DNA from: Candidatus Dorea gallistercoris
GTDB lineage: Bacteria; Bacillota; Clostridia; Lachnospirales; Lachnospiraceae
Length of the DNA stretch: 35,313 bases
Direction of reading: 5' to 3'
Assembly: GCA_019114065.1 (NCBI GenBank)
Contig: DXGF01000182.1
Span: forward strand, 1 to 35,313
Shown: positions 23,040 to 32,493 of the stretch, piece by piece
How positions within the stretch are numbered: position 1 is the first letter of the stretch
How the letters are laid out: each line of letters begins with the position of its first letter
Translations under genes and position numbers: made by a program
Notes under the pieces: generated by a model
Told to the model about the DNA's origin: nothing
The model's database searches: none
What the model saw: only the letters and a program-made list of their open reading frames with translations

Positions 23040-23594
23040 CTATACTCCACCGCCGTTTGCCCCGGCACCGGTTCCACCAGAGAAATCACCGCCAGATGAC
23101 GTCCAAGAAGAACCCTCTGTCTCAGTGGAAGCCTGCGCTCCATCGGCCCGTTCCAATGTATCTCTAGTTGTCCGGCATTCCTCTTGTTCTTCTTTCGGAA
23201 CAGCGCTGTCCCATTCCTTCGGATTCTCTTTGGGCTTTCGGGCAGCCATAGCCAGGTGATATGCCTGCGGGTCATTTCTCATCAAATACTGCAGGTCTTT
23301 CAATGGGACCTTATCTCCAGCCTTTATCCTTGCTGCGATCGTGCTGCAGGTCTTTAGTGTTTTCATGGCTTTACTCATGGTGTCCAGTGTCTGTGATTCG
23401 GGAGAATTCCCCAAACGTTCTTCCATCTCCCGTATTCTGTTCTGGGTCTCGAGCATTGCAAGCACCTGCTTTGAAATCGTCAACTGGTCGCTCTTAGCAC
23501 GTCCCAACAAAGAGGACGGAGCCTCGATCCCAGTTCCGCCCAAAACGGAAGTGCGATACCCACGAAACAGACTGCCGGTCATATTGATCTTCAC
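23040..23594 (-). CDS. Hypothetical protein with Gly/Ser-rich tail
   Basis: 184 residues, soluble, no signal peptide. The N-terminus has a short motif (LFRGYRTSVLGGTG), then long charged helices from about residue 35 to 110 that may form coiled coil. A region rich in Pro, Glu and Lys follows, and the tail of Ser, Gly, Thr and Ala ends in GANGGGV. I do not recognise the family. The GTG start is supported by GGAGGGAGGG 8 nt upstream, while the ATG four codons later is too far away. It has its own promoter (23674-23702) and a shared terminator, so it is a single-gene unit. The disordered tail may be a flexible partner-binding segment, which is inference. Confidence 0.7.
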   Translation of the reverse strand: MKINMTGSLFRGYRTSVLGGTGIEAPSSLLGRAKSDQLTISKQVLAMLETQNRIREMEERLGNSPESQTLDTMSKAMKTLKTCSTIAARIKAGDKVPLKDLQYLMRNDPQAYHLAMAARKPKENPKEWDSAVPKEEQEECRTTRDTLERADGAQASTETEGSSWTSSGGDFSGGTGAGANGGGV

Positions 23595-23673
23595 TGTGCC
23601 AGCCCTCCCTCCAAGATAATCTGAAAAGCGTTACCTTCTCTACATCTGCGTCCAATGTTAATTTTCTGCTTCT

Positions 23674-23702
23674 ATTATATATTGGGATACAGGCGAAAAC
23701 AA
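23674..23702 (-). promoter_or_regulatory. Promoter of the hypothetical gene at 23040-23594
   Basis: On the minus strand TTGTTT (23702-23697), a 17-nt spacer and a perfect TATAAT (23679-23674). Confidence 0.7.
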
Positions 23703-23741
23703 GTAGGCAAAAATCAGAACTTTGAATTTATAAAAAACATC

Positions 23742-23770
23742 TTGTCCGAGTTGAGCTTTTCTGCTATAAT
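23742..23770 (+). promoter_or_regulatory. Extended -10 promoter of the Rpn gene
   Basis: TTGTCC (23742-23747), a 17-nt spacer ending in TGC and a perfect TATAAT (23765-23770). The 160 nt between it and the Rpn start hold a small TTTCCGGCGGTTTCCGCC repeat and nothing else I recognise. Confidence 0.7.
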
Positions 23771-23933
23771 CAAAACACTCCTTGGGAGAGCCTTTCTTTG
23801 GCTTATCCCATTTCGTATATATCTTTTATTTCCGGCGGTTTCCGCCAGTTATTTCACATTTTTTGAATACCTTTCCCTGATCAGATAAAGGTTGCGCGCG
23901 CGGATCATGTTTTTTATAATGAGGAGAAGAACT

Positions 23934-24753
23934 ATGAAACAACAACTAAATCTTCAGGATTATCCATCAGGACACGGAAGAGCTGGAGGTCAATACACTG
24001 GAAAATGTCTTATATCTATCCATGAAAAATGACCTGTCTTTCCTGATCGACGCAGAACTGAACCTGTACGAGCACCAGAGTACCTACAATCCGAATATGC
24101 CGATGCGCGGATTGTTGTATTTTGCCGGACTTTACAGCAGACATATCACTGCCAGGGGAATCAATCTCTACAGCAGCACGCCAAAGCAGTTTCCTTTTCC
24201 CCAGCATATTGTATTCTACAATGGGACCAGGGAAGAACCGGACCGGAAGGTGTTAAGGCTGTCAGATCTGTTCCAGGAGACAACGCCGGGGAAAGAGCCC
24301 TGCTTGGAATGTCAGACCACCATACTGAATATCAACTATGGTCATAACCGAAAACTGATGGAAAAGTGCCGAAGGCTGGAAGAGTACGCGATCTTTGTGG
24401 AAACGGTGCGGGACAATCTGGAACAGGGCCTTGAATTGAAGCAGGCGGTGACACGGGCGGCAGAGACTTGTATCACTCGTGGCATTCTGGCGGATATCCT
24501 GAAGGCGCAGAAAGGGGAGGTCGTACAAATGGTACTGGAAAGCTTTGACCAGGAGAAATATGAGAAGGCAATGAAGCAGGAGGGCTATGAAGACGGCTAT
24601 CAGGATGGACAAGAACAGGGAATCTGTCAATTGATCACAACACTGCGGGAGCTTTCCCATACCCGGGAAGAAACCGCCCGGAAGGTTCAGGAGAAATATC
24701 AGCTTACAGAAGATGAGACAGAAGGGTATATGAGACAATACTGGGAAGAATAA
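23934..24753 (+). pseudogene. Rpn family (PD-(D/E)XK) nuclease, N-terminus broken
   Basis: The ATG at 23934 has a good GAGGAGA site but its frame stops after 32 codons. The Rpn homology is in another frame and is open from about 23950, with first in-frame ATG at 24022. That frame reads EELEVNTLENVLYLS, then FLIDAELNLYEHQSTYNPNMP, which is the conserved catalytic region of recombination-promoting nuclease/transposase-like Rpn proteins. The C-terminal 100 residues are the usual helical Glu/Gln-rich tail with a YEDGYQDGQEQG repeat. About 40 N-terminal residues expected of the family are missing and a frameshift separates start from body. A shortened protein from 24022 (243 residues) could still be made, but the gene is probably inactive. 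Promoter and terminator are intact, so the damage may be recent. Confidence 0.7.
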
Positions 24754-24792
24754 TTGGGACCCCATCAGATGCAGAAGGGCATTTTATGAAAG

Positions 24793-24833
24793 AAATCCGC
24801 AATGCAAATAGATTTTTGCACTGCGGATTTTTT
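24793..24833 (+). terminator. Intrinsic terminator after the Rpn gene
   Basis: AAATCCGCA and TGCAAA pair with TTTTGCA and TGCGGATTT across a short loop, with one A-C mismatch, then a run of T to 24833. It also faces the 3' end of galT and may act in both directions. Confidence 0.85.
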
Positions 24834-24843
24834 AAGAGAAGAA

Positions 24844-26334
24844 CTACAGCTTCCTCACAAATCTTAAGAACGCCTCACGCCCTTCTGGAGTGCATTTATA
24901 GACACCGGCGTCTTCCAGGACATGTGTGAACACGATCCCTGTTTCTTTTTTCAGGATGTCCATGATGTTCTCCGAGGTGACAGATGGGTACTTTGGCAGG
25001 AAGGAATCTACCCAGTCGGCGTGTTTTTCGAGGGAGGCACAGCCGCGGATGTCTTTCCCATCCAGGATATACTGGGCCAGGAGTTCCAATTCTTCCTTCA
25101 GCCGGGAAGGAAGCACCGCAAGCCCCATGACTTCGATCAGGCCGATATTTTCTTTCTTGATATGGTGATACTGCGCATGGGGATGATAGACACCCAGAGG
25201 ATGTTCTTCTGTGGTGATATTGTTCCTGAGAGCCAGATCCAGTTCGTAGTCCCCGTCCCGCATCCTGGCGATGGGGGTAATGGTATTGTGAGGCTCCCCG
25301 TCGGTTTCCGCAAAAATGAACGCCGTCTCGTCGGTATAGCCTCTCCACACCTGCAGGATATGATCTGCCAGGTCGATCAGCCGTTTCTCGTCTCGGCATC
25401 GGATGCGGAGGACCGAGAGCGGCCATTTTACGATGCCGGCCTGGACATCTTCGTAGCCCGGGATCGTAACTTCCTGCTCGATGGGAGCCTTTGCCATGGC
25501 AAAAGTATAGTTGCCGCCCTGGAAATGGTCGTGGCTTAGGATAGAGCCGCCCACGATAGGAAGGTCTGCGTTGGAACCCAGGAAATAATGGGGGAACAGC
25601 TTTATGAAGTCGAAGAGCTTGACAAAAGCGGCCCGGTCGATCTTCATGGGAATGTGCTCCCCGTTAAATACGATGCAGTGCTCGTTATAGTATACATAGG
25701 GGGAATACTGGAAGCCCCAGGACTGTCCATTGATCGTGATCGGGATGATCCGGTGGTTTTCTCTGGCCGGATGATCCGCGCGCCCAGCATAGCCCTCATT
25801 TTCCATACAAAGCTGACACTTGGGATAGGAGCCTGCTTTGGTATTTTTGGCCGCGGCAATGGCTTTGGGGTCTTTCTCCGGCTTGGACAGGTTGATGGTG
25901 ATGTCGATCTCGCCATAGGGGCTGTCTACCGTCCATTTCAGATCCTTTTTCACCCGATAGCGGCGAATGTAGTCGCTATCCTGACTGAATTTGTAATAGT
26001 AGTCGGTCGCCTCTCTGGGAGAAACGGCATATTTTTCCCAGAATGTGTGTTGCACCTGGCTGGGCCTTGGGAGCAGGCAGTTCATGAGACGGGTGTCAAA
26101 GAGATCCCGGTAAGTAACGCTGTCAGGAATGAGTTCCCTGCGGACCGCTTCATGAAGCAGGGATCCTAAAATGTTTTCCAGATCGAGACTGGCAGTATCT
26201 ACAGGGAGATCCTCATAATTATCTTCCCGGAAGAGATCCAGCAGAAGGTTGGTGGTATAGATCCGCTCTGTTTCCGGGGTCAGTCCGGTCTGGATTCCAT
26301 ATTCTACTAATTTCTTGATATTTTCATATAGCAT
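24844..26334 (-). CDS. galT: UDP-glucose--hexose-1-phosphate uridylyltransferase, Firmicutes type
   Basis: 496 residues, the length of the Gram-positive class II GalT, longer than the E. coli type. Recognisable parts are the N-terminal helical region, PYGEIDITINLSKPEKDPK (about 154-172), then CQLCMENEGYAGR, and the catalytic segment SILSHDHFQGGNYTFAMAK (about 268-286), where HDHFQ replaces the classical HPHxQ. It exchanges UMP between UDP-glucose and galactose-1-phosphate in the Leloir pathway. It starts 11 bp after galK, and its AGGAGG site overlaps the galK stop, so the two are coupled. galE is not in the window. Confidence 0.95.
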   Translation of the reverse strand: MLYENIKKLVEYGIQTGLTPETERIYTTNLLLDLFREDNYEDLPVDTASLDLENILGSLLHEAVRRELIPDSVTYRDLFDTRLMNCLLPRPSQVQHTFWEKYAVSPREATDYYYKFSQDSDYIRRYRVKKDLKWTVDSPYGEIDITINLSKPEKDPKAIAAAKNTKAGSYPKCQLCMENEGYAGRADHPARENHRIIPITINGQSWGFQYSPYVYYNEHCIVFNGEHIPMKIDRAAFVKLFDFIKLFPHYFLGSNADLPIVGGSILSHDHFQGGNYTFAMAKAPIEQEVTIPGYEDVQAGIVKWPLSVLRIRCRDEKRLIDLADHILQVWRGYTDETAFIFAETDGEPHNTITPIARMRDGDYELDLALRNNITTEEHPLGVYHPHAQYHHIKKENIGLIEVMGLAVLPSRLKEELELLAQYILDGKDIRGCASLEKHADWVDSFLPKYPSVTSENIMDILKKETGIVFTHVLEDAGVYKCTPEGREAFLRFVRKL

Positions 26335-26345
26335 TGCTGATCCTC

Positions 26346-27521
26346 CTATGCTTCATCCAATTTCCGCGCGCCATCGCCGATATCCACAATATAAAACTCT
26401 GCGGTGTGTCCGGTTTTATCCTGATAAGCGCGGCCGATTTCTGTGACAAATCGATCGACGGTATCGTTTTCCACAATGCTGACGGTACAGCCGCCAAAGC
26501 CGCCGCCGGTTATGCGGGACCCGATGACGCCTGGCATTGCCTGGGCAAGATCTACCAGAAGGTCGATCTCTGGACAGGACACCTCGTAATCGGTCTTCAG
26601 AGATTCATGGGAGGCGTTCATCAGTTTCCCGAACAAGGAAATGTCGTTCTGGCGGAGCGCCTCTACGGCCTGAATGGTCCGCTGATTTTCATAGACGGCG
26701 TGTTTGGCCCGTTTCCGGCGCACCGGGTCTTTGATGGAGGACTGAAAGGTCTCAAATGCTTCGCAGGACAGATCTCCAAGAGATTGGATATCTGTGACCG
26801 TGCGCAGTTCCGCAAGGGCGGTCTCACATTCCTGGCGCCGGTCGTTGTAGGCAGAATTGACCAAACTGTGCTTTACTTTGCTGTTGGTGATCACGATCTT
26901 GGAAGTCTCCAGCTTTACCGGAGCATACTGGTATTCAAGCGTGCTGGTGTCCAGGAAGATGGCGTGATCCTTCTTCCCCATGGCGCTGGCAAACTGATCC
27001 ATGATCCCGCAGTTGCAGCCGTTGAAATTGTTCTCCGCATCCTGGCCGATCAGGGCGATCTCCTGCATAGACACCTGGTCGAATCCAAAGGTGTCTTTCA
27101 GGATGATCCCGGTCAGGACCTCCAGAGAAGCGGAAGAAGAAAGGCCGGAACCTGCTGGAATATCCCCGCAGATGGCAATATCTAGACCGTGGGTCAGATG
27201 GAGGCCTCTTTTTTCGAAGGCCCACATGACCCCCTTGGGATAGTTGGTCCAGGAGGCTTCCTTGTGGGGGATCAGATCGTCAAGGCTGGTTTCCAGGACG
27301 CCTAGGGAAGAGAAGTTCATGGAGTAAAACCGCAGGGAGCGGTCCGAGCGGTCCCGCACCACCGCGTAAGTGCCAAGGGTCAGAGCGCAGGGAAATACAT
27401 GTCCTCCGTTGTAATCCGTGTGCTCGCCGATCAGATTGACACGGCCTGGGGCGAAGTAGGCGCGGAGGTCTCCCTCTGAGCCGTAAAGGGTTTGGAATTC
27501 TTTTATTAATTTCGCTAACAT
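26346..27521 (-). CDS. galK: Galactokinase
   Basis: 391 residues of the GHMP kinase family. The galactokinase signature GRVNLIGEHTDYNGGHVFP lies near residues 28-46, the ATP loop PAGSGLSSSASLEVLTG near 122-138, and the C-terminal GHMP motif SRITGGGFGGCTVSIV near 345-360. It phosphorylates galactose at C1 with ATP. ATG 27521 has AGGAG 8 nt upstream and the expected N-terminus MLAKLIKEF. The frame extends six codons further to 27539 but without a site. The transcript begins near 27658 with copy 2 of the 68-nt leader element, giving a leader of about 137 nt. Confidence 0.95.
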   Translation of the reverse strand: MLAKLIKEFQTLYGSEGDLRAYFAPGRVNLIGEHTDYNGGHVFPCALTLGTYAVVRDRSDRSLRFYSMNFSSLGVLETSLDDLIPHKEASWTNYPKGVMWAFEKRGLHLTHGLDIAICGDIPAGSGLSSSASLEVLTGIILKDTFGFDQVSMQEIALIGQDAENNFNGCNCGIMDQFASAMGKKDHAIFLDTSTLEYQYAPVKLETSKIVITNSKVKHSLVNSAYNDRRQECETALAELRTVTDIQSLGDLSCEAFETFQSSIKDPVRRKRAKHAVYENQRTIQAVEALRQNDISLFGKLMNASHESLKTDYEVSCPEIDLLVDLAQAMPGVIGSRITGGGFGGCTVSIVENDTVDRFVTEIGRAYQDKTGHTAEFYIVDIGDGARKLDEA

Positions 27522-27590
27522 TTTTCCATCTCCTGTCATGAATGATTTGGGGGTTGCATATTGATCTTGCGTACTTTATGATGATGCTGA

Positions 27591-27658
27591 GGTCCCAAGG
27601 TCTTTCACCCACTTATGAGCAAGCTCATGTGGGCTTAGACCTTTTGACCCTGGCATCT
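27591..27658 (-). repeat. 68-nt structured leader element, copy 2
   Basis: On the minus strand it starts at 27658, exactly 6 nt after TATAAT, and ends at 27591. It differs from copy 1 at element positions 6, 20 and 25. In this copy AGGTCT pairs perfectly with AGACCT. Position 25 is G against U, where copy 1 has A against U, so pairing is kept. The same GTG-initiated heptapeptide frame is present and is not a gene. Confidence 0.85.
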
Positions 27659-27664
27659 TAGATG

Positions 27665-27693
27665 ATTATAATAATAATGAGAAGATTTTAAAA
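27665..27693 (-). promoter_or_regulatory. galKT promoter
   Basis: On the minus strand a perfect TATAAT (27670-27665) with a poor TTTTAA at -35 (27693-27688, 17-nt spacer). A weak -35 with candidate activator sites upstream fits activation by the divergent AraC protein. Confidence 0.6.
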
Positions 27694-27704
27694 ACGCAAT
27701 AAGA

Positions 27705-27732
27705 ATATTGAAGATAAATATAAGGATATTGA
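27705..27732. promoter_or_regulatory. Putative AraC-protein binding direct repeats
   Basis: ATATTGA occurs at 27705-27711 and again at 27726-27732 with exactly 21-bp periodicity (two helical turns), in a wider shared context AAGrATATTGA. The pair lies 47-74 bp upstream of the galKT start point and just in front of the araC-like start codon. That suits both activation of gal and autoregulation. Confidence 0.5.
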
Positions 27733-27736
27733 GAAG

Positions 27737-28630
27737 ATGCAGATTGATACCGAGAAAAACAGAAAAGAGATCAAGGCTCACGGAAGTTACGCCTTCCCGG
27801 TCAGCGTAGATGTGGAACAGATCCAGGAATATGAACAGGGCGTGTTTCTGTGGCACTGGCATCCAGAGGTGGAGCTGACCTGGGTGATGTCGGGGGAAAT
27901 GGAGTATCATGTCAATGATACTCAATACATTCTGAAAGAAGGGGAGGGACTTTTTGGAAACAGCAATGCTCTTCATTCCGGCTCCCGCAAGGATGGACAG
28001 GATTGCGCCTATCTGTCAGTCACCTTTCATCCAAGATTTCTCTATGGGGAGGAAGGGAGTATCCTCTATTCCAAATATGTAAGGTTCATCACCGAGGGCG
28101 GTCGGTGGCCGTCTCTGAAGCTGGAGCAGACGGTGGCGTGGCAGCAGGAGATCCTGGACCGGATGACAGAGATCTACAGATTGTCCCTGGCGGCGCCGGA
28201 GGACTATGAACTCCAGGTCCACCTGCTGCTGACGGAGATCTGGCAGAGACTGTATCGGTATTTTTCTTCCCTGCCGGAGAAGGAAAGCGGCCCGGAGCGG
28301 GAACTTCAGAGACTGAAGGATATGATCTCCTATATCCAGGAGCATTATGACCAGGAGATCCGCCTGGATGATATCGCCTCACATGTGAATATCTGCAAGA
28401 ATGAGTGCTGCCGTTTCTTTAAGAAGCATATGAAGATGACGATTTTCGACTATGTATTATTTCTAAGGATCCAGAACAGTCTTGTCTTCCTGCGGGAGGG
28501 GGAGAGCATCACCAAGACCGCCAGTCTGGTGGGATTTTCCAGTCCTGCCTACTATGGACAGATCTTCCGGCGGTACATGCGATGCACACCCCGGGAATAT
28601 CAGAAAGGAGAGCGGATGCTCTCCCACTAA
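27737..28630 (+). CDS. AraC family transcriptional regulator, divergent from galKT
   Basis: 297 residues. An N-terminal cupin-like sensing domain (about 25-110) contains LWHWHPEVELTWVMSGEMEYHV and an HSGSRK turn. The C-terminal AraC domain (about 195-292) has two helix-turn-helix units with IRLDDIASHVNICKNECCRFF and the family end motif SLVGFSSPAYYGQIFRRYM. It probably binds galactose or a galactoside and activates galKT from sites in the 215-bp shared region. This is inferred from divergence and site placement. The ribosome binding site is weak and overlaps a candidate operator half. Its stop overlaps the stop of the convergent radical SAM gene by a few bases, with no terminator between them. 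Confidence 0.9.
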   Translation: MQIDTEKNRKEIKAHGSYAFPVSVDVEQIQEYEQGVFLWHWHPEVELTWVMSGEMEYHVNDTQYILKEGEGLFGNSNALHSGSRKDGQDCAYLSVTFHPRFLYGEEGSILYSKYVRFITEGGRWPSLKLEQTVAWQQEILDRMTEIYRLSLAAPEDYELQVHLLLTEIWQRLYRYFSSLPEKESGPERELQRLKDMISYIQEHYDQEIRLDDIASHVNICKNECCRFFKKHMKMTIFDYVLFLRIQNSLVFLREGESITKTASLVGFSSPAYYGQIFRRYMRCTPREYQKGERMLSH

Positions 28631-29226
28631 TCAGCGTATTTCCGAATCCTGAGAGGAATATTCAGGGAAGCGGCAAGGGCTTTGCAGGCCTGGATCTCAT
28701 CTTCTGGAAGAACATCCACGATCGTGAAACGGACCTGGGGAATCTGTTTGGCGGCCTCTGCGGCAAAGTCCAGCATTCCCTTGTAAGCATCTGGAAACTT
28801 GGGCCGGGTCACCGCGTTATAGGCTTCTTCGTCAGGCGCGTTCAGACTGATGGAAACACAGTCCACTACCTTGGCAAGCTCTGGAACAATATCCCGGCCA
28901 TTCTGAAGGCTTCCCAAGCCATTCGTGTTGACGCGGATGGACACCCCGTATTTGGTTTTGGCGTAACGGGCGGTCTCGATCAAGGTCTCCAGAGCGCAGG
29001 TGGGTTCGCCGTATCCGCAGTAGACCAGTTCTTTGCAGCCCTGGAAGTCAAAGGCATCCATTGCTTCCTTGATTTCTGCCGGGGAAGGCTCCTGCTGGTG
29101 CCACAGAGACGTGGCGTCCCCGATGGCGTCCTCATGGCCACGGATACAGAAGGTGCAGCGGCAGTTGCAGCGGTTTGTGATATTTGCGTAAACTTGGTCT
29201 TTGTAAGTATATAAAATATCAGCCAT
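28627..29226 (-). CDS. Radical SAM protein, TatD-associated type
   Basis: 199 residues, shorter than most radical SAM enzymes. The cluster motif CxxxCxxC is Cys20, Cys24 and Cys27 in NRCNCRCTFC. GYGEPT (about 70-75) is the SAM-binding GGE-like motif and RVNTNGLGSL follows near residue 98. This compact form resembles the TIGR04038 family that is often encoded beside TatD nucleases, but no tatD is visible here. The reaction is unknown. It begins 22 bp after the ECF S-component gene with a GGAGGT site, so it is the last gene of the pyridoxamine kinase operon. Confidence 0.85.
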   Translation of the reverse strand: MADILYTYKDQVYANITNRCNCRCTFCIRGHEDAIGDATSLWHQQEPSPAEIKEAMDAFDFQGCKELVYCGYGEPTCALETLIETARYAKTKYGVSIRVNTNGLGSLQNGRDIVPELAKVVDCVSISLNAPDEEAYNAVTRPKFPDAYKGMLDFAAEAAKQIPQVRFTIVDVLPEDEIQACKALAASLNIPLRIRKYAD

Positions 29227-29248
29227 AGATAGATACCTCCTTCTTGGA

Positions 29249-29773
29249 TCATTGATACAGAATACGCTGGGTCCTGGCTTTTAGATGGACTTTATCCAGG
29301 GAGACGCCAAGGACCAGGAAGATCGCGGCGCTTCCCAGAGACTGGATCGCGCTTCCCGTCAGGGAGACGATAGGGGCCAGGAAGGAGCCGAACAGGATTC
29401 CTTCTGCCAGGTAATACCCGGCGGCGGAAAGGATGGCGCTGCAAAAAGGAGCGACCAGATTCCGCCTGCTTAAGATCCGGCCGTCCCGGCTGGTAAACGG
29501 CAGGACGATCAGCATTTTGATCAGAATGGTGGCCGGCGCCCACATAGGCGCGGTGAAAAGGTCCGCCAGCCCCCCGCCAAGGGCCGCCGCGGCAAGGGCG
29601 TATGGCCTTGGAAGAAGCACGGCCGCCAGATAGATTAAAGCGTCTCCAAAATGGATGTAGCCGCCGTTGGCGCCATAGGGTATATGGAACAGCCAGGCGG
29701 TCATGATGGTGATCATGGCCGCGAAAAGCCCTGTGAAGGCGATCAATACCGTTGGTCTTGTGTCAGTTTTCAT
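29249..29773 (-). CDS. ECF transporter S component, TIGR04002-like, probably vitamin B6 uptake
   Basis: 174 residues with five or six membrane helices, the size of ECF S components. YGANGGYIHFGDALIYLAAVLLP (about 33-55, the substrate-side loop) and LADLFTAPMWAPATILIK (about 70-87) are typical. S components bind a vitamin and dock on EcfA1-EcfA2-EcfT, which is encoded at 14486-17006. The gene overlaps the pyridoxamine kinase gene by 11 bp and has AAGGAGG inside that gene, so both are coupled. Pyridoxine or pyridoxal as substrate is inferred from this coupling. Confidence 0.82.
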   Translation of the reverse strand: MKTDTRPTVLIAFTGLFAAMITIMTAWLFHIPYGANGGYIHFGDALIYLAAVLLPRPYALAAAALGGGLADLFTAPMWAPATILIKMLIVLPFTSRDGRILSRRNLVAPFCSAILSAAGYYLAEGILFGSFLAPIVSLTGSAIQSLGSAAIFLVLGVSLDKVHLKARTQRILYQ

Positions 29774-30668
29774 AAATGTCAGCCTCCTTGTTTCGAAGAT
29801 TGGTCCACTGGTTCTCTTCCGGGATCAGAAGAGACAGGTATTTCTCATAATTGATGCCATCATTGCGGGGAATCCTTTCCTTGACCGTGTCAGCCAGAGC
29901 CATCTCAAGGAAGGTCCCGGCAAGCTGGATGGTGGATCGAAGGTCGCTGTTTCTCGCGGCGCCGGCCGCCAGACAGGAAGCGAACAGATCTCCCGTGCCG
30001 GAATAGCTTCCCCCGATATGAGGGAAAGAAAGGAGCTGGCTTATGGTCTCCGTGATATACAGATTTCCCATCTGTTCTGTATCCTGTTCATCCCGGAACT
30101 GGATGCCGGTCACGACTACGTGCCCGGGACCCTGCCTGCACAGGGAGCGGCCAAGATCTGTGATCTTCCGCAAAAGAGCGGGATGTTCTTCCGTGGCGGA
30201 CACGGAAGAATATTCCTGATCCGTCAGAAGACAGAGCTCTGTCAGATTCGGAGTGATGATATCCGCTGTCAGGGCCAGACGCCGCATTTCCTGAAGGAGA
30301 GGCTGGGTGAAGAGGTCATAGGTCTTCCCATTGTCGCCCATGACCGGATCTACCAGAAGGAAGTTGTCCGGGGAGCGGAAGGTGTCAATAAATTGGAAGA
30401 TCTGATGGATCTGCCTTTCACTTGCAACAAATCCGGTATAGATACCGTCGAAGGTCTGCCCCATTTTCTCCCAATAGCTTCGGAAGATCTCCATCTTATC
30501 TGTATAGTCATCGCAATAATAATCAGGATATCCGGTCTGGGCCGTCAGGACCGCCGTTGGAAGCGGGCATGGCTGGACGCCCATGGCGGAGATGACGGAG
30601 ATGGCGGCTGTCAGAGAACAGCGGCCAAAGCCGGACAGATCGTTGATCACTGCAATTTTTTTGCTCAT
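29763..30668 (-). CDS. Pyridoxamine/pyridoxal kinase, PdxY-like
   Basis: 301 residues of the ribokinase-like PdxK/PdxY/ThiD group. The start IAVINDLSGFGRCSLTAAI is the substrate-side motif. YTGFVASERQI, the Mg/ATP-linked LLVDPVMGDNGK (about 125-136) and the ITPNLTELCLLT segment (about 158-169) follow. GSYSGTGDLFAS (about 218-229) carries the catalytic Asp with the anion hole GTGD. It would phosphorylate pyridoxal, pyridoxine or pyridoxamine for vitamin B6 salvage. It is the first gene of a three-gene minus-strand operon with the S component and the radical SAM protein. Confidence 0.88.
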   Translation of the reverse strand: MSKKIAVINDLSGFGRCSLTAAISVISAMGVQPCPLPTAVLTAQTGYPDYYCDDYTDKMEIFRSYWEKMGQTFDGIYTGFVASERQIHQIFQFIDTFRSPDNFLLVDPVMGDNGKTYDLFTQPLLQEMRRLALTADIITPNLTELCLLTDQEYSSVSATEEHPALLRKITDLGRSLCRQGPGHVVVTGIQFRDEQDTEQMGNLYITETISQLLSFPHIGGSYSGTGDLFASCLAAGAARNSDLRSTIQLAGTFLEMALADTVKERIPRNDGINYEKYLSLLIPEENQWTNLRNKEADIYEN

Positions 30669-30698
30669 GATTGGGTAACTCCTTTTTGTTTTACAGCA

Positions 30699-30715
30699 AT
30701 CATAACACTAAAGTG
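30699..30715 (-). promoter_or_regulatory. Possible -10 box and overlapping palindrome before the pyridoxamine kinase
   Basis: On the minus strand TATGAT (30704-30699) with no clear -35. The perfect palindrome CACTAAAGTG (30706-30715) lies directly upstream and would overlap polymerase, as expected for a repressor site. The regulator is unknown. Confidence 0.35.
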
Positions 30716-30794
30716 GCTATATTGAAAAGTCCAGATATGATAAAATTGAGCAGGCCAGTTTGAAATGGATAATCGGATAGCAATGAAAAATTTG

Positions 30795-30823
30795 TTGACA
30801 GAAGTTTGAAAGTGGGATATAAT
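30795..30823 (+). promoter_or_regulatory. Perfect consensus promoter of the tRNA-Arg gene
   Basis: TTGACA (30795-30800), 17 nt, TATAAT (30818-30823), a full match to the sigma-A consensus, 33 nt before the tRNA. Confidence 0.95.
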
Positions 30824-30855
30824 TAACTCTGCTGTGAAATTCATTTACAGAAAGT

Positions 30856-30929
30856 GTGGGCGTAGCTCAGCTGGATAGAGCGTTTGGCTACGGACCAAAA
30901 GGTCGGGGGTTCGAATCCTCTCGCCCACG
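30856..30929 (+). tRNA. tRNA-Arg, anticodon ACG
   Basis: A 74-nt cloverleaf. Acceptor arms GTGGGCG and CGCCCAC pair fully with discriminator G. The D arm is GCTC/GAGC and the anticodon stem TTTGG/CCAAA encloses the loop CTACGGA, so the anticodon is ACG. The T arm is GGGGG-TTCGAAT-CCTCT. CCA is not encoded and must be added enzymatically. The wobble A would be deaminated to inosine to read CGU, CGC and CGA. Confidence 0.96.
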
Positions 30930-30939
30930 TTTTATCCAA

Positions 30940-30973
30940 GGCATTCTGCGGTGGCAGGGTGTCTTATTTTTTT
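30940..30973 (+). terminator. Terminator between tRNA-Arg and glpK
   Basis: Arms 30940-30949 and 30954-30963 form a 10-bp stem with several G-U pairs and a 4-nt loop, followed by TTATTTTTTT. It ends the tRNA transcript. No separate promoter is obvious between it and glpK, so partial read-through or antitermination may feed glpK. Confidence 0.7.
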
Positions 30974-30978
30974 ATTAA

Positions 30979-32490
<1,512 letters not shown>

Positions 32491-32493
32491 AAG

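Noticed and set aside
24922-25539. 205-codon plus-strand frame opposite galT, and similar long frames opposite galK, the radical SAM gene and pdxY
   Set aside because: They are antisense shadows of well-supported genes with low-GC-constraint codon patterns and no ribosome binding sites.
27280-27612. 110-codon minus-strand frame starting in copy 2 of the leader element
   Set aside because: It overlaps galK out of frame and shares only the element-encoded heptapeptide with the other copy; it is not a gene.
30856-30929. tRNA-Arg as an integration site for a mobile element
   Set aside because: No integrase, no repeated tRNA 3' end and a normal glp operon directly downstream.
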